From positions 62,001-126,000 of the forward strand of contig CADAAA010000004.1 of assembly GCA_902785785.1 (NCBI GenBank): a stretch of 64,000 nucleotides of DNA. Reading direction: 5' to 3'. This stretch comes from an uncultured Bacteroidia bacterium. Lineage in GTDB: Bacteria > Bacteroidota > Bacteroidia > Bacteroidales > UBA932. Under the pieces are notes generated by a model, which saw nothing but the letters and a program-made list of their open reading frames with translations, was not told the DNA's origin and did not search any database. Of the stretch, positions 50,686 to 58,425 are shown piece after piece. A program made the position numbers and the translations under genes. Each line of letters starts with the position of its first letter. The first letter of the stretch is position 1.

Positions 50686-52572
50686 CTATTTCGCCTGAGG
50701 GCGAAGCAGGATACAGGCGCCGCCGCCTGGGGCGAGGCGTACAGAAAGGACTGAGGACGCCGTTACGACGGTGTCGTACGACGCGCAGGTCTCGCGGTTC
50801 GTGCGGTAGTCGGTATCCTCTGCATCAGTGTTGACTGCAGCACTCCAGGAACCCTTTGGAAGGAATGACAGGGGAATATCGACAGTTCGGGCATCCTCAT
50901 TGGTGGCTGCGGCTACAAGGTAGTCGCCATCAGCGTTCTGGCGCATAATGACGATGTATTCGCCTATCCTGCCGTCGAGGGTGATGCTTTCCTTCCAGGG
51001 CTGCTTCTCTGCAGAGAGGAATTCCAGCAGGCGGGGGTATTTCTTATAATACTCGGGAATGTCCGGTATGACGGTTGCGCCGGACCAGGTGATCATCGTG
51101 CGGGCGATTTCAGCGGTAGCTGTGGAGGGCACCTCCTGGTTGTTGTCCTTTCGGGTGGTGCGCCCCTGATGGAGTTCCATGAAACCGTTGTTCATGTCCA
51201 CGGGTCCCGCAATCATATTGACGAATACCGATGTGACAAAAGTCTTGGGTTGGAAGATCTGGTGGCCGTCAAGCTGGGCCTTGCAGTATTCACGTGTGAT
51301 GGCATTGGGCCATGTGCGCATCTGGCCAAAGGGGTGAACAGGGTAGTCGTGATAGTCGACGAGAAGATGATGCTTCGCGCATAATGCGGTGATTTCCTGT
51401 GTCTTGCGGTTCTTCTCGAGAGGAGTGCCGTTCATGAATCCGTATTTGACTCCGGCCGCACCCCATTGCTCATACTGGGCAAGGGTCTCCTCGATGGGGT
51501 AGCGCCGTCCCGCGACGTCGTTGAGGTAAAGCCAGACGCCTACGCCCTTCTGGCGGCCGTAGGCGATGATGCGCTGCACGTCGCGGGCCTTGTCGCCCTT
51601 GACGGGATCTGAATCGGCTGAGAACTCAGGGCCATACCAGTTGGCATCCAGCACGAGGTGGCTGAAGCCCTGCTCCGCAGCGAAGTCGATCATCCTTGTC
51701 CACGACTCGTAGTCCATCCCGTAATGATAGCCCTCCCAGACTGCGCCGTCGATGCGCCAGTCCCAAAGGCATACGCCGGGCTTCACCCAGCTGAAATCTC
51801 CCTGCGCTTCCGGATTAAGCAGTTCAAGCAGATGCGAATCCACCAGTCCGCCTGGGGTGGCCGAACACATTACCACCCTCCATGCGGAAGTGAAAGGGGA
51901 GTCTGCAGAAATGGCCTCCGGGATGACTTCGAATGAAGTGGAGCCGGCCGCTGAGCGGAGCCGCATGGGCCAGCCGTCGGGGCCGAGCGCGGCCTCGTGG
52001 ATGGCCAGGTAGCGGTCCTCAGCGGCCTTGACGGTCATCACAGGCAGGCGCTCGCCATCGGATTCGCTGAGTCTCTCGGGACCGATATTATGCCTCTCTC
52101 CGTTGTAGAACCAAGCCGTGTAATCTCCGGCGAAGTTGAAAGATGTCCGTTCGGTCATCTCTCCGGCCGGCAGACCCGTGAAACGGAAAGCAGCCCCATC
52201 ATCGTAAACCCTTGCCTGAAGGGTGACTTCACCGAGGTCGGCGAAGGTTACGGAGATGTCCCGGCCGTTATAACGGTCGGGGACTACGGAACGCTTGCCC
52301 CAGAGAGGCTTCCATTCCTGCCTGACGCGCACCTTCCTGCCGGCATCGAGCCGTGTGGCATCCGTGACACTCCCGGCACTTGAGGCGAATCCAGTCACGG
52401 ACCAGTCTATTACTGTCTCCTTGTCTTTGGTGAGACGGTAAACGAAATGGCCCTCAGAGTCTATGTCAAACGCGAGGACAACGCTGCGGTCGGGAGATTT
52501 GACTTCGACCGGTTTGGATATCGCTTGGGCATATGGCGCAAAAGCCAGAAGGAGAAGGAGGAGTAATCGCAT
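50686..52572 (-). CDS. Glycoside hydrolase family 97
   Basis: 628 residues. Signal peptide (1-17). The N-terminal beta-sandwich (VKSPDRSVVLAFDIDSEGHFVYRL in pieces) precedes a TIM barrel with SHLVLDANWYG, GVWLYLNDVAGR, KYGFMNGTPLEKNRK and LLVDYHDYPVHPFGQMRTWPNAITREYCKAQ in pieces. GH97 includes alpha-glucosidases (SusB, inverting) and alpha-galactosidases (retaining). At the position of the retaining nucleophile Asp I read Gly (KYGFMNG), so the mechanism is not clear. It stands alone, with its own promoter box. Confidence 0.88.
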   Translation of the reverse strand: MRLLLLLLLAFAPYAQAISKPVEVKSPDRSVVLAFDIDSEGHFVYRLTKDKETVIDWSVTGFASSAGSVTDATRLDAGRKVRVRQEWKPLWGKRSVVPDRYNGRDISVTFADLGEVTLQARVYDDGAAFRFTGLPAGEMTERTSFNFAGDYTAWFYNGERHNIGPERLSESDGERLPVMTVKAAEDRYLAIHEAALGPDGWPMRLRSAAGSTSFEVIPEAISADSPFTSAWRVVMCSATPGGLVDSHLLELLNPEAQGDFSWVKPGVCLWDWRIDGAVWEGYHYGMDYESWTRMIDFAAEQGFSHLVLDANWYGPEFSADSDPVKGDKARDVQRIIAYGRQKGVGVWLYLNDVAGRRYPIEETLAQYEQWGAAGVKYGFMNGTPLEKNRKTQEITALCAKHHLLVDYHDYPVHPFGQMRTWPNAITREYCKAQLDGHQIFQPKTFVTSVFVNMIAGPVDMNNGFMELHQGRTTRKDNNQEVPSTATAEIARTMITWSGATVIPDIPEYYKKYPRLLEFLSAEKQPWKESITLDGRIGEYIVIMRQNADGDYLVAAATNEDARTVDIPLSFLPKGSWSAAVNTDAEDTDYRTNRETCASYDTVVTASSVLSVRLAPGGGACILLRPQAK

Positions 52573-52596
52573 AGTGTTCAGTTTTGTTCATACTTA

Positions 52597-52604
52597 CAAA
52601 TATA
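52597..52604 (-). promoter_or_regulatory. -7 box for the GH97 gene (TATATTTG on the minus strand)
   Basis: CAAATATA on the plus strand, 24 bases before the start. It overlaps the U-run of the hsp20 terminator. Confidence 0.45.
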
Positions 52605-52643
52605 AAAAAAATCCCGCAGTGTGGAGTCCACACCGCGGGATTA
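52602..52643 (-). terminator. Terminator of hsp20
   Basis: Stem ATCCCGC-GTGTGG / CCACAC-GCGGGAT with one mismatch, 3-base loop, and a run of U on the minus strand (the A-run at 52603-52611). The ATCCCGC arm resembles the hairpin at 782-809. Confidence 0.8.
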
Positions 52644-52671
52644 TATTGCACGCCTTCGGGCGTTGCAAAGG

Positions 52672-53103
52672 TTAACCGATCTCGATCTGACGGGAAGCCG
52701 GAGTCTTGACAGTGGCTTCCTTCTTAGGGAGGGTGATCTTCAGGACACCGTCCACCATTGCGGCGTTGATGCCTTCAGCCTCGACCTCGTCAGGGATGAT
52801 GAACGCCTGCTTGAACGAAGCGTAAGAGAACTCGCGGCGCAGGTAGTTCTTCTTCTCGTGCTTGTCCTCGTTCTTCTTCTCGAGCGAGATGACGAGCTCG
52901 TTGTCATTCTCGAGACGGACCTTGAAGTCTTCCTTGCTCATACCCGGAGCCGCGACCTCGATCTGATAGTCCTTCTCGTTCTCGATGATGTTCACTGCCG
53001 GGGAAGCGAACTGCTTAGCGGGAGTGTAGCCCATAAAGTCATCATCGAAAATGTCATTGAAAATACTGGGCAGCCAATACTGATTTCTTCTTGCAGGTAA
53101 CAT
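52672..53103 (-). CDS. Hsp20/alpha-crystallin small heat-shock protein
   Basis: 143 residues, usual size. The N-terminal arm (PSIFNDIFDDDFMGY) precedes the alpha-crystallin domain: PAVNIIENEKDYQIEVAAPGMSKEDFKV in pieces, FSYASFKQAFIIPDEV, and the ending GVLKITLPKKE. It is an ATP-independent chaperone that holds unfolded proteins. It is single-gene, with a long upstream region containing an array of inverted repeats and a good terminator. Confidence 0.96.
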   Translation of the reverse strand: MLPARRNQYWLPSIFNDIFDDDFMGYTPAKQFASPAVNIIENEKDYQIEVAAPGMSKEDFKVRLENDNELVISLEKKNEDKHEKKNYLRREFSYASFKQAFIIPDEVEAEGINAAMVDGVLKITLPKKEATVKTPASRQIEIG

Positions 53104-53196
53104 AGTTTTAATCTCCTATTTTTAATTTGTTCTATCTATTTTTTTTCTCCCGTCATCCTGGCGGGTTCGACAAGAATAATTACAAACAGGAGGCCA

Positions 53197-53285
53197 GTGC
53201 CAAAAACTGCGAGTTTGGCACGAAAAAACTGACAGCTTGTCATTAATAGGCTGACAATCAGTCATTTATGCTGACAATTTGTCAG
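53197..53285. promoter_or_regulatory. Inverted-repeat array upstream of hsp20
   Basis: GTGCCAAA (53197-53204) and TTTGGCAC (53214-53221) form a perfect 8-9-8 inverted repeat. Beyond it lie three TGACA-type palindromes at 53229-53242, 53251-53264 and 53271-53285 (CTGACAGCTTGTCA, CTGACAATCAGTCA, CTGACAATTTGTCAG), spaced 20-22 bases apart, that is, two helical turns. The arrangement suggests stacked regulator dimers. The TTTGGCAC part resembles a sigma-54 -24 element, but I see no fitting -12. The distance to the hsp20 start is about 94-182 bases. Confidence 0.55.
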
Positions 53286-53292
53286 CGTTGGC

Positions 53293-53952
53293 TCAGTATT
53301 TAATGGATTCCAGGAAAAGCTTGCGCCTGAGGTCGGGGTCGATGTCGAAGCTGATGATGCGCTCGTCCTTGCCGACGCCGTCGTCAAGCCTGCAGACGTG
53401 GAGCGCGCTGATCTCCGAGAGGAAGAGCGCGCTGTACCTGCGCTCGTATCCGCGCTGGAGCGAGCGCACGTACCTAAGTGTCTTGAGCACGTCGAAATCG
53501 CTCAGGTTGTCCTTGCAGAAAACATAGAGTCCGTAACGCTCGAAGTCCCCGTAGAATCCGCTTGTCACTTTTGCTACCTTGCTCTTCAATACGCGCTCGA
53601 GAGGGAGGGCCATGGACCAGTACTCGTATTCCTTGTATCCGATGTAATCGCCGTCCTCCAAGCCATATCCGTATCCCGAGCTGATGATACGCTCCAGGTC
53701 CTCGAGATTCTTGATGTCCTCGTCAGTGGCCGTGACTCCGGCCATTTCCTTCAGGAGATGCCGGGCCGCGTCCTTGCTCTGTTCCATGGCGCGCGTGACT
53801 TCGATGCCGACCTCATGGCTCCCGCCGGGACTCTGAAGGTCGGGCCTGTCGCGATTGACCAGGCCCGCGAACTCGCCGCCCAGCAGCTCCGTCAGGCAGA
53901 GCTGGGCGTAACGTTCGAAAAAGCATGTGTCGTATTTGCGGTATTTGGCCAT
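53293..53952 (-). CDS. Unknown protein with a PD-(D/E)xK-nuclease-like N-terminus
   Basis: 219 residues, no signal peptide. I do not recognise a named family. Near the N-terminus RPDLQSPGGSHEVGIEVTRA (Asp38, Glu51) resembles the P-D ... E-x-(K/T) active site of restriction-endonuclease-like folds. Further on come LEDLERIISSGYGYGLEDGDYIGYKEYEYW in pieces and FCKDNLSDFDVLKTL. No methylase or partner gene is next to it. The nuclease idea is inference from the motif. Confidence 0.6.
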   Translation of the reverse strand: MAKYRKYDTCFFERYAQLCLTELLGGEFAGLVNRDRPDLQSPGGSHEVGIEVTRAMEQSKDAARHLLKEMAGVTATDEDIKNLEDLERIISSGYGYGLEDGDYIGYKEYEYWSMALPLERVLKSKVAKVTSGFYGDFERYGLYVFCKDNLSDFDVLKTLRYVRSLQRGYERRYSALFLSEISALHVCRLDDGVGKDERIISFDIDPDLRRKLFLESIKY

Positions 53953-53969
53953 CGTTCAAGTGTATGTCA

Positions 53970-53977
53970 CAAATATA
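53970..53977 (-). promoter_or_regulatory. Putative -7 box for the nuclease-like gene (TATATTTG on the minus strand)
   Basis: CAAATATA on the plus strand, 17 bases before the start. Confidence 0.45.
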
Positions 53978-54027
53978 ATTGTTTTTCAGCAGAAAGATGT
54001 GTAATTTGCCGCCGTAAACTACATGCG

Positions 54028-54474
54028 ATGAAAGACAAGGAAACTCTTTACAAGGAATTGATCCCACAGGCAGAATCCCTCCTGGAAGGGGAGACTGACG
54101 AGATTGCCTGCATGGCCAACCTTGCGGCGCTGCTGCACCGTGCATTCGGCTTCTGGTGGACCGGGTTTTACCGTGTGGTTGGGGATGAGTTGGTCCTGGG
54201 GCCGTTCCAAGGGCCTGTGGCCTGTATCCATATCCCATACGGGAGGGGAGTCTGCGGCACGGCCTGGAAGCGGAACGAGACAGTGGTAGTGCCTGATGTC
54301 GAGGAGTTTCCGGGCCACATCGCGTGCAGCTCGGAGAGCCGCAGCGAGATTGTGGTCCCGGTGCGCCGCCAAGGCCAGGTCGTGGCTGTCCTTGACATAG
54401 ACAGCAAAGAACTCGCGGCCTTTGATGATACGGACCGCGAGTTCCTGGAAACAATCGTTAAGAATATCTTCTGA
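54028..54474 (+). CDS. Free methionine-(R)-sulfoxide reductase (GAF domain)
   Basis: 148 residues. GAF-fold enzyme that reduces free L-methionine-R-sulfoxide. The three cysteines of the fRMsr family are in place: Cys66 in QGPVACIHIP, Cys76 in GRGVCGTAW and Cys100 in GHIACSSESRSEIVVP. FWWTGFYRV and AVLDIDSKE complete the pattern. A very long in-frame extension upstream is antisense to the nuclease-like gene and is not used. The ATG at 54028 starts the family domain. Convergent with yqeY, one base apart. Confidence 0.93.
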   Translation: MKDKETLYKELIPQAESLLEGETDEIACMANLAALLHRAFGFWWTGFYRVVGDELVLGPFQGPVACIHIPYGRGVCGTAWKRNETVVVPDVEEFPGHIACSSESRSEIVVPVRRQGQVVAVLDIDSKELAAFDDTDREFLETIVKNIF

Positions 54475-54475
54475 A

Positions 54476-54925
54476 TCAGCCGAGCAGCTTCCGGACTATG
54501 CCGGAGATGGTCTTGCCGTCGGCGAGGCCTGCAAGCCGCTTGGTGGCGACTCCCATTACCTTGCCCATATCCGAAGGAGCTGAAGCGCCGACCTCAGCTA
54601 TGATCTCTTTCAACTTCGCCTCCACCTCCTCAGGCGTCAGCTGCTTGGGAAGATAGGCCGCAAGCACTTCGGCCTCGGCGAGCTCGTTGTCAGCGAGCTC
54701 CTGCCGGCCGGCGGCGACATACTGCTCCGCCGCTTCCTTGCGCTGCTTCGCGAGCTTCTGGATGAGCTTTACGATGTCGCCGTCAGTGAGCTCGCCGCTC
54801 GCTCCTTCCGCCGTCCTGGCAAGCAGGATGGCGGACTTTATGGAGCGCACGGCGTTGAGCCGGACCTGGTCCTTGGCTTTCATCGCAGTCATTATGTCCT
54901 TCTGTATCTGTTGTTCAAGTGCCAT
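54476..54925 (-). CDS. GatB/YqeY domain protein
   Basis: 149 residues from the ATG at 54925; an in-frame ATG 18 bases earlier is less likely. Seen: MTAMKAKDQVRLNAVRSIKSAIL in pieces, KLIQKLAKQRKEAAEQY, YLPKQLTPEEVE and SDMGKVMGVATKRLAGLADGK in pieces, the standard YqeY pattern. It resembles the tail domain of GatB that binds tRNA, but the function of stand-alone YqeY is not established. It is the last gene in the leftward run after GH8. Confidence 0.92.
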   Translation of the reverse strand: MALEQQIQKDIMTAMKAKDQVRLNAVRSIKSAILLARTAEGASGELTDGDIVKLIQKLAKQRKEAAEQYVAAGRQELADNELAEAEVLAAYLPKQLTPEEVEAKLKEIIAEVGASAPSDMGKVMGVATKRLAGLADGKTISGIVRKLLG

Positions 54926-54947
54926 AGTCCAATAATTTTTCAATCAG

Positions 54948-56231
54948 TTACTTAGCCGGTTCAATCACACGGTAATGGCCGCTGAGGTGCATGAAAGCGA
55001 AGAGCCTGAGGATGCCGTCATAGTATGCATCGAAGTAGCCGTCCTCATAAGGCTCGTTCTTGGAATCCCACAGACGCTGCACGAATTCGCGGGAGATCTC
55101 GTTGTCTGCAGCAAGGGTAGCCGCGGCGGTGGTGGCCACGAGGCCGACCGAGTGGCGGGTGCCGCGTCCCTGCATGGGACCCATTCCAGCGGGCATGGCG
55201 AAGTCTACTTCAGTTCCGTCTACATTGTACTGGTCGGCGAAGTCATCGATGCCCTTGGAGTAGAAGAACGCCTGGATGGTGTTGGCGTAGTTGGTCTGCC
55301 ACTCGCGGTCTGCGCATGCCCAAGAGTAGTCGAGAGCGATGTTCATCGGAACCCTCCAGGAGTCGAAGCGGAAAGCAGGTTTGTTGACCCTGCCGCCCCA
55401 GGACGGCGTCTGGATGTAGGAACCGTCGAAGTTGTTGGTGTCAGGGTTGAGACCTGTCACGGGATCGATGCTCTTGTGCAGGTATTCGCGGCTGGCCTTG
55501 GCGCACTCGCGCCAGAAGTCGGCGCGTCCGTCGTCGGCCCAGCGGGCCCATACCTCATAGAAGGCGGGGAGATGGTATGACGGGTCGGTATAGCTGACGC
55601 CCCTTCCGTCGGGGGTGAAGATGATGAGATGGTTCTCCTTGTTGATGAAAGGCATGATGCCTTCGGAACCGTCCTTCTCCCAGGATGAGTTCAGAATGTT
55701 CTGTGCCTCAGCGAGATAGTTGATCTCTCCGTCGTTGCCCCAGCGGTTGGAGGCGAAGATGAGGGAGGTGATGAAATAGAGCTCTCCGTCCGATGCCGGG
55801 CCCGCCCCGCGGATGGTGCCGTCCGGACTGAGGCTCCAGGCAAAGTATCCCTTCATGGGACCGTCCTGATACTGCATGTATTTCTTCGCCCATCTCCAAA
55901 GACGGTCGAAGACGTCCTTCTTGTCCAGCTGGACGGCGATCATCATACCGTAGGACATACCCTCAGTACGGGCGTCGAAGTTCTTTACGTCGGACATGTA
56001 GCCCATGTCGTCACCGACTTCGAAGAAAACCTTGTTCGGGCCGTAGAAGACCTCCTGGAAGATAGACTCCAGCTTGGCGTCGATGTCTTTCTTGGGATAA
56101 CCCATTTCCGCGAATACGTTGCGGTATTTGTGAGTCTCAAAACCGCCCTTCTTCCAGGGCTTGAGCTGCTTCTGGCCGCACGAGGTGAAAACGAGCGCGC
56201 AGGCCAGCAGGATGAATGCTATTCTTTTCAT
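54948..56231 (-). CDS. Glycoside hydrolase family 8, Rex-like (reducing-end xylose-releasing) lipoprotein
   Basis: 427 residues. Lipoprotein signal VFTSC (Cys18). GH8 alpha/alpha barrel: RNVFAEMGY, FEVGDDMGYM, DARTEGMSYGMMIAVQ with the general acid Glu90, and GTIRGAGPASDGELYFITSLIFASNRWG in pieces. The sequence lies closer to the exo-oligoxylanases (Rex) than to the cellulases. These remove xylose from the reducing end of xylo-oligosaccharides. Three bases from the GH43 gene, in the same run as pta and an unknown secreted protein. Confidence 0.88.
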   Translation of the reverse strand: MKRIAFILLACALVFTSCGQKQLKPWKKGGFETHKYRNVFAEMGYPKKDIDAKLESIFQEVFYGPNKVFFEVGDDMGYMSDVKNFDARTEGMSYGMMIAVQLDKKDVFDRLWRWAKKYMQYQDGPMKGYFAWSLSPDGTIRGAGPASDGELYFITSLIFASNRWGNDGEINYLAEAQNILNSSWEKDGSEGIMPFINKENHLIIFTPDGRGVSYTDPSYHLPAFYEVWARWADDGRADFWRECAKASREYLHKSIDPVTGLNPDTNNFDGSYIQTPSWGGRVNKPAFRFDSWRVPMNIALDYSWACADREWQTNYANTIQAFFYSKGIDDFADQYNVDGTEVDFAMPAGMGPMQGRGTRHSVGLVATTAAATLAADNEISREFVQRLWDSKNEPYEDGYFDAYYDGILRLFAFMHLSGHYRVIEPAK

Positions 56232-56234
56232 AAA

Positions 56235-57689
56235 TTATCTGTCCCTGAAATTCCACTTGGAATTGTCGCTGTTGAAATCATACTTGCCGAGAGCCACAGT
56301 GCTGTCGCCGGTGCAGACGATGGCGAACTGCTCGCCCTCGTGTCCGGGGACGCTCTTCGGCATGATGCGGAAGGTGCCGTCAGTAAGCTGCTCGATGCGC
56401 CAGAGCTGCTCCGGAGCGCCGGTGAACTTGGGAACGGCGGTGAGCTCGGCATCGGAAGTGGCCGCCAGGGCCCTTTCAGTGCCGGCTATGACGATCTTGT
56501 AGTAGGGGGCTCCCAGATAGCCGCCGGCATCCGGAACGGCAGTGACGGTCCATCTCTGGTGAGGACGGAACATGTAGTCGCCGACACGGATGTCGATGTC
56601 GCCCTCAGGCCATCCTTCGACGACATCCTCAAGCTTCTGGTCCTCGATCACAACGACCGGACCGTCGGAATTGCGGCCGAAGCCCCTCATCATCGCGCCC
56701 TGCAGGCGGACGAAGCTTACTGCCAGCTCGAGCGAGTAGCCTCTGCGCTCCGATTCGATCTCGAAGGTGCCTTCCTTGAACGGGTCGGCCGCTACCGGCC
56801 AGCCGTTCTTCCAGAGGAGCGGGCGGACGGCGAGGACGCTGCGGCCGCTGCGGTTGAAGTCAGCCTCGTAATGGAAAGACATCTTCTCGACACCTTCGTC
56901 CTCTACATAGAGGCCGAAATGTCCGGGACCGGTAGCGCGGTCGCCTGCCGAGAGCACCATCCTGCCGCCGCCTTCGAGCATGTCACGGCCCATATTGTCA
57001 AGGTAGGGGCCGGTGACGCTCCTGGAGCGTCCGCAGACGATGTTGTAAGTGGAGTTGGTACCGTCACAGCAGGTACCGTGAGTGCCGAGGAGGTAGTACC
57101 ATCCGTCCTTGTACATCAAGGCAGTTGCCTCGCAGTCGATGGCGATGTCTACGGCTTCGTTGCCTTCGACACGCTTGCCGGTCGCAGGGTCGAGCTCGAC
57201 GATGCGGATGGCTCCGAAATAGGTGCCGTACGAGCACCAGAGCCTTCCAGTGGTAGGATCGAGCAGGAAAGCCGGGTCGATGGCCCAGCAGTCCTCGTCA
57301 TCGCCGGCCCAGGCCACGAGTTCCGGCTCGGAGAATCCGAAGTCCGGTGACTTGGGATCGAGGGACTTGGTCCACATGGTGGTGACGACACCGCGAGTCT
57401 TTCCTTCGGTGCCGGGATAGCCGGCGCTGTAGGCTACAAGGTAGCGGTCGCCGATCTTGACCACGTCAGGGGCCACGCCGCCTCCGGGGCGGACGGCACC
57501 GTCGGTCCAGGTCCAACCGTCCTCGGACATGAGGCCGCCCGAGCCGGTGCCGAAGGTGAAGTATTTACCGTCGCTCATGACGATGGTGGAAGGGTCATGG
57601 ATATATACGTTGCCGACCTGCGCTGCTGCGGGAACGGCGATGCCGGCGGCCAGAAGGACGGCCAGCAGGATATTTTTCATCGATTCCAT
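56235..57689 (-). CDS. Glycoside hydrolase family 43 with C-terminal ricin-like module, secreted
   Basis: 484 residues. Signal peptide (1-23). The five-bladed propeller carries the GH43 triad: Asp32 in YIHDPSTIV, Asp138 in CWAIDPAFLLD and Glu187 in IDCEATAL. The C-terminal part (about 330-484) is beta-trefoil-like (FRPHQRWTVTAVPDAGGYLG, LWRIEQLTDGTFRIMPKS). GH43 contains beta-xylosidases and alpha-L-arabinofuranosidases/arabinanases. Which of these applies is not decided by sequence, but the GH8 and GH120 neighbours favour xylan. Start may be ATG 57689 or the in-frame ATG 57680. Confidence 0.88.
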   Translation of the reverse strand: MESMKNILLAVLLAAGIAVPAAAQVGNVYIHDPSTIVMSDGKYFTFGTGSGGLMSEDGWTWTDGAVRPGGGVAPDVVKIGDRYLVAYSAGYPGTEGKTRGVVTTMWTKSLDPKSPDFGFSEPELVAWAGDDEDCWAIDPAFLLDPTTGRLWCSYGTYFGAIRIVELDPATGKRVEGNEAVDIAIDCEATALMYKDGWYYLLGTHGTCCDGTNSTYNIVCGRSRSVTGPYLDNMGRDMLEGGGRMVLSAGDRATGPGHFGLYVEDEGVEKMSFHYEADFNRSGRSVLAVRPLLWKNGWPVAADPFKEGTFEIESERRGYSLELAVSFVRLQGAMMRGFGRNSDGPVVVIEDQKLEDVVEGWPEGDIDIRVGDYMFRPHQRWTVTAVPDAGGYLGAPYYKIVIAGTERALAATSDAELTAVPKFTGAPEQLWRIEQLTDGTFRIMPKSVPGHEGEQFAIVCTGDSTVALGKYDFNSDNSKWNFRDR

Positions 57690-57702
57690 TATGTGTGCGC
57701 TG

Positions 57703-58404
57703 TTATTGGTTGGTAACGGTAAGGTTGGTGACGGGTTTGCCGTCCTCTCCGAGGAAACGGAGGCAGAAGTCGCTCATGCCGGGTCCGTTGATGACGGAGC
57801 CGCGGATGACGTTCCTGCCGGCCTTGAGGGTGATCTTGCGGGACACGCAGTCGTCAACGACCATGCGGCGGTCACCGGACATGAGGAGTACTTCCTCGCC
57901 GTTGACGCACCATCTCGATGCGGAATTGGAACCGACAGCCATCCTGACGGTCATATCCTCGGGGGCGTTCACTACAGTGAAAGCCAGGAAGAGGCCTTCG
58001 GTAGGATGAAGCCCGAGTCCCGTGGCGAAACGGTAAAGCTTGACATTGTATCGCTTGCTGTCATAGGAGTGCCATGTGAGACGGTTTTTCTTGTCGAGTT
58101 TGACTTTCTGCCCGTCTTTGGGCTCCATTTCATTCTGTCCCTCGAAATAGACCTTGGCGAATTCGGTATTCAGCCAGTTATCATCGAAAAGGGTATTGCT
58201 ACGGATCTCAGGCTTCGCAATGGGTTCCAGAAGGGTCCACCTGCGTATGAAACCCTTGGCGTCCGGCGCAGCCGGCGCAGCTGCAGCCGGTGCGAAGTAA
58301 TCCTCCAGCACGGGATGATGGTAGTCCAGGTTCAACGTTTCCTGGGCTGAGGCAGCCGCACACAGACCGAGTGCGACAGCCAGAAGTACGACGATTCTCT
58401 TCAT
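57703..58404 (-). CDS. Unknown secreted protein in the pta/GH43/GH8 run
   Basis: 233 residues. Signal peptide MKRIVVLLAVALGLCAAASA, an Ala/Pro linker (PAAAAPAAPDA), and a beta-sandwich end with SRWCVNGEEVLLMSGDRRM, AGRNVIRGSVINGPGMSDFCLRF. The end resembles modules found attached to or beside glycoside hydrolases that bind sugars, but I do not know a named family. It lies between pta and GH43 with gaps of 21 and 13 bases, so it is probably part of the xylo-oligosaccharide machinery. Confidence 0.6.
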   Translation of the reverse strand: MKRIVVLLAVALGLCAAASAQETLNLDYHHPVLEDYFAPAAAAPAAPDAKGFIRRWTLLEPIAKPEIRSNTLFDDNWLNTEFAKVYFEGQNEMEPKDGQKVKLDKKNRLTWHSYDSKRYNVKLYRFATGLGLHPTEGLFLAFTVVNAPEDMTVRMAVGSNSASRWCVNGEEVLLMSGDRRMVVDDCVSRKITLKAGRNVIRGSVINGPGMSDFCLRFLGEDGKPVTNLTVTNQ

Positions 58405-58425
58405 ATTGTTCTAGAACGATGTTGA

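Noticed and set aside
53180-53204. Complete sigma-54 promoter before hsp20
   Set aside because: The TTTGGCAC -24-like part has no TTGC at the proper distance.
53398-54027. Large N-terminal extension of the GAF-domain reductase
   Set aside because: It runs antisense through the nuclease-like gene and has no homology pattern; the ATG at 54028 gives the normal fRMsr.
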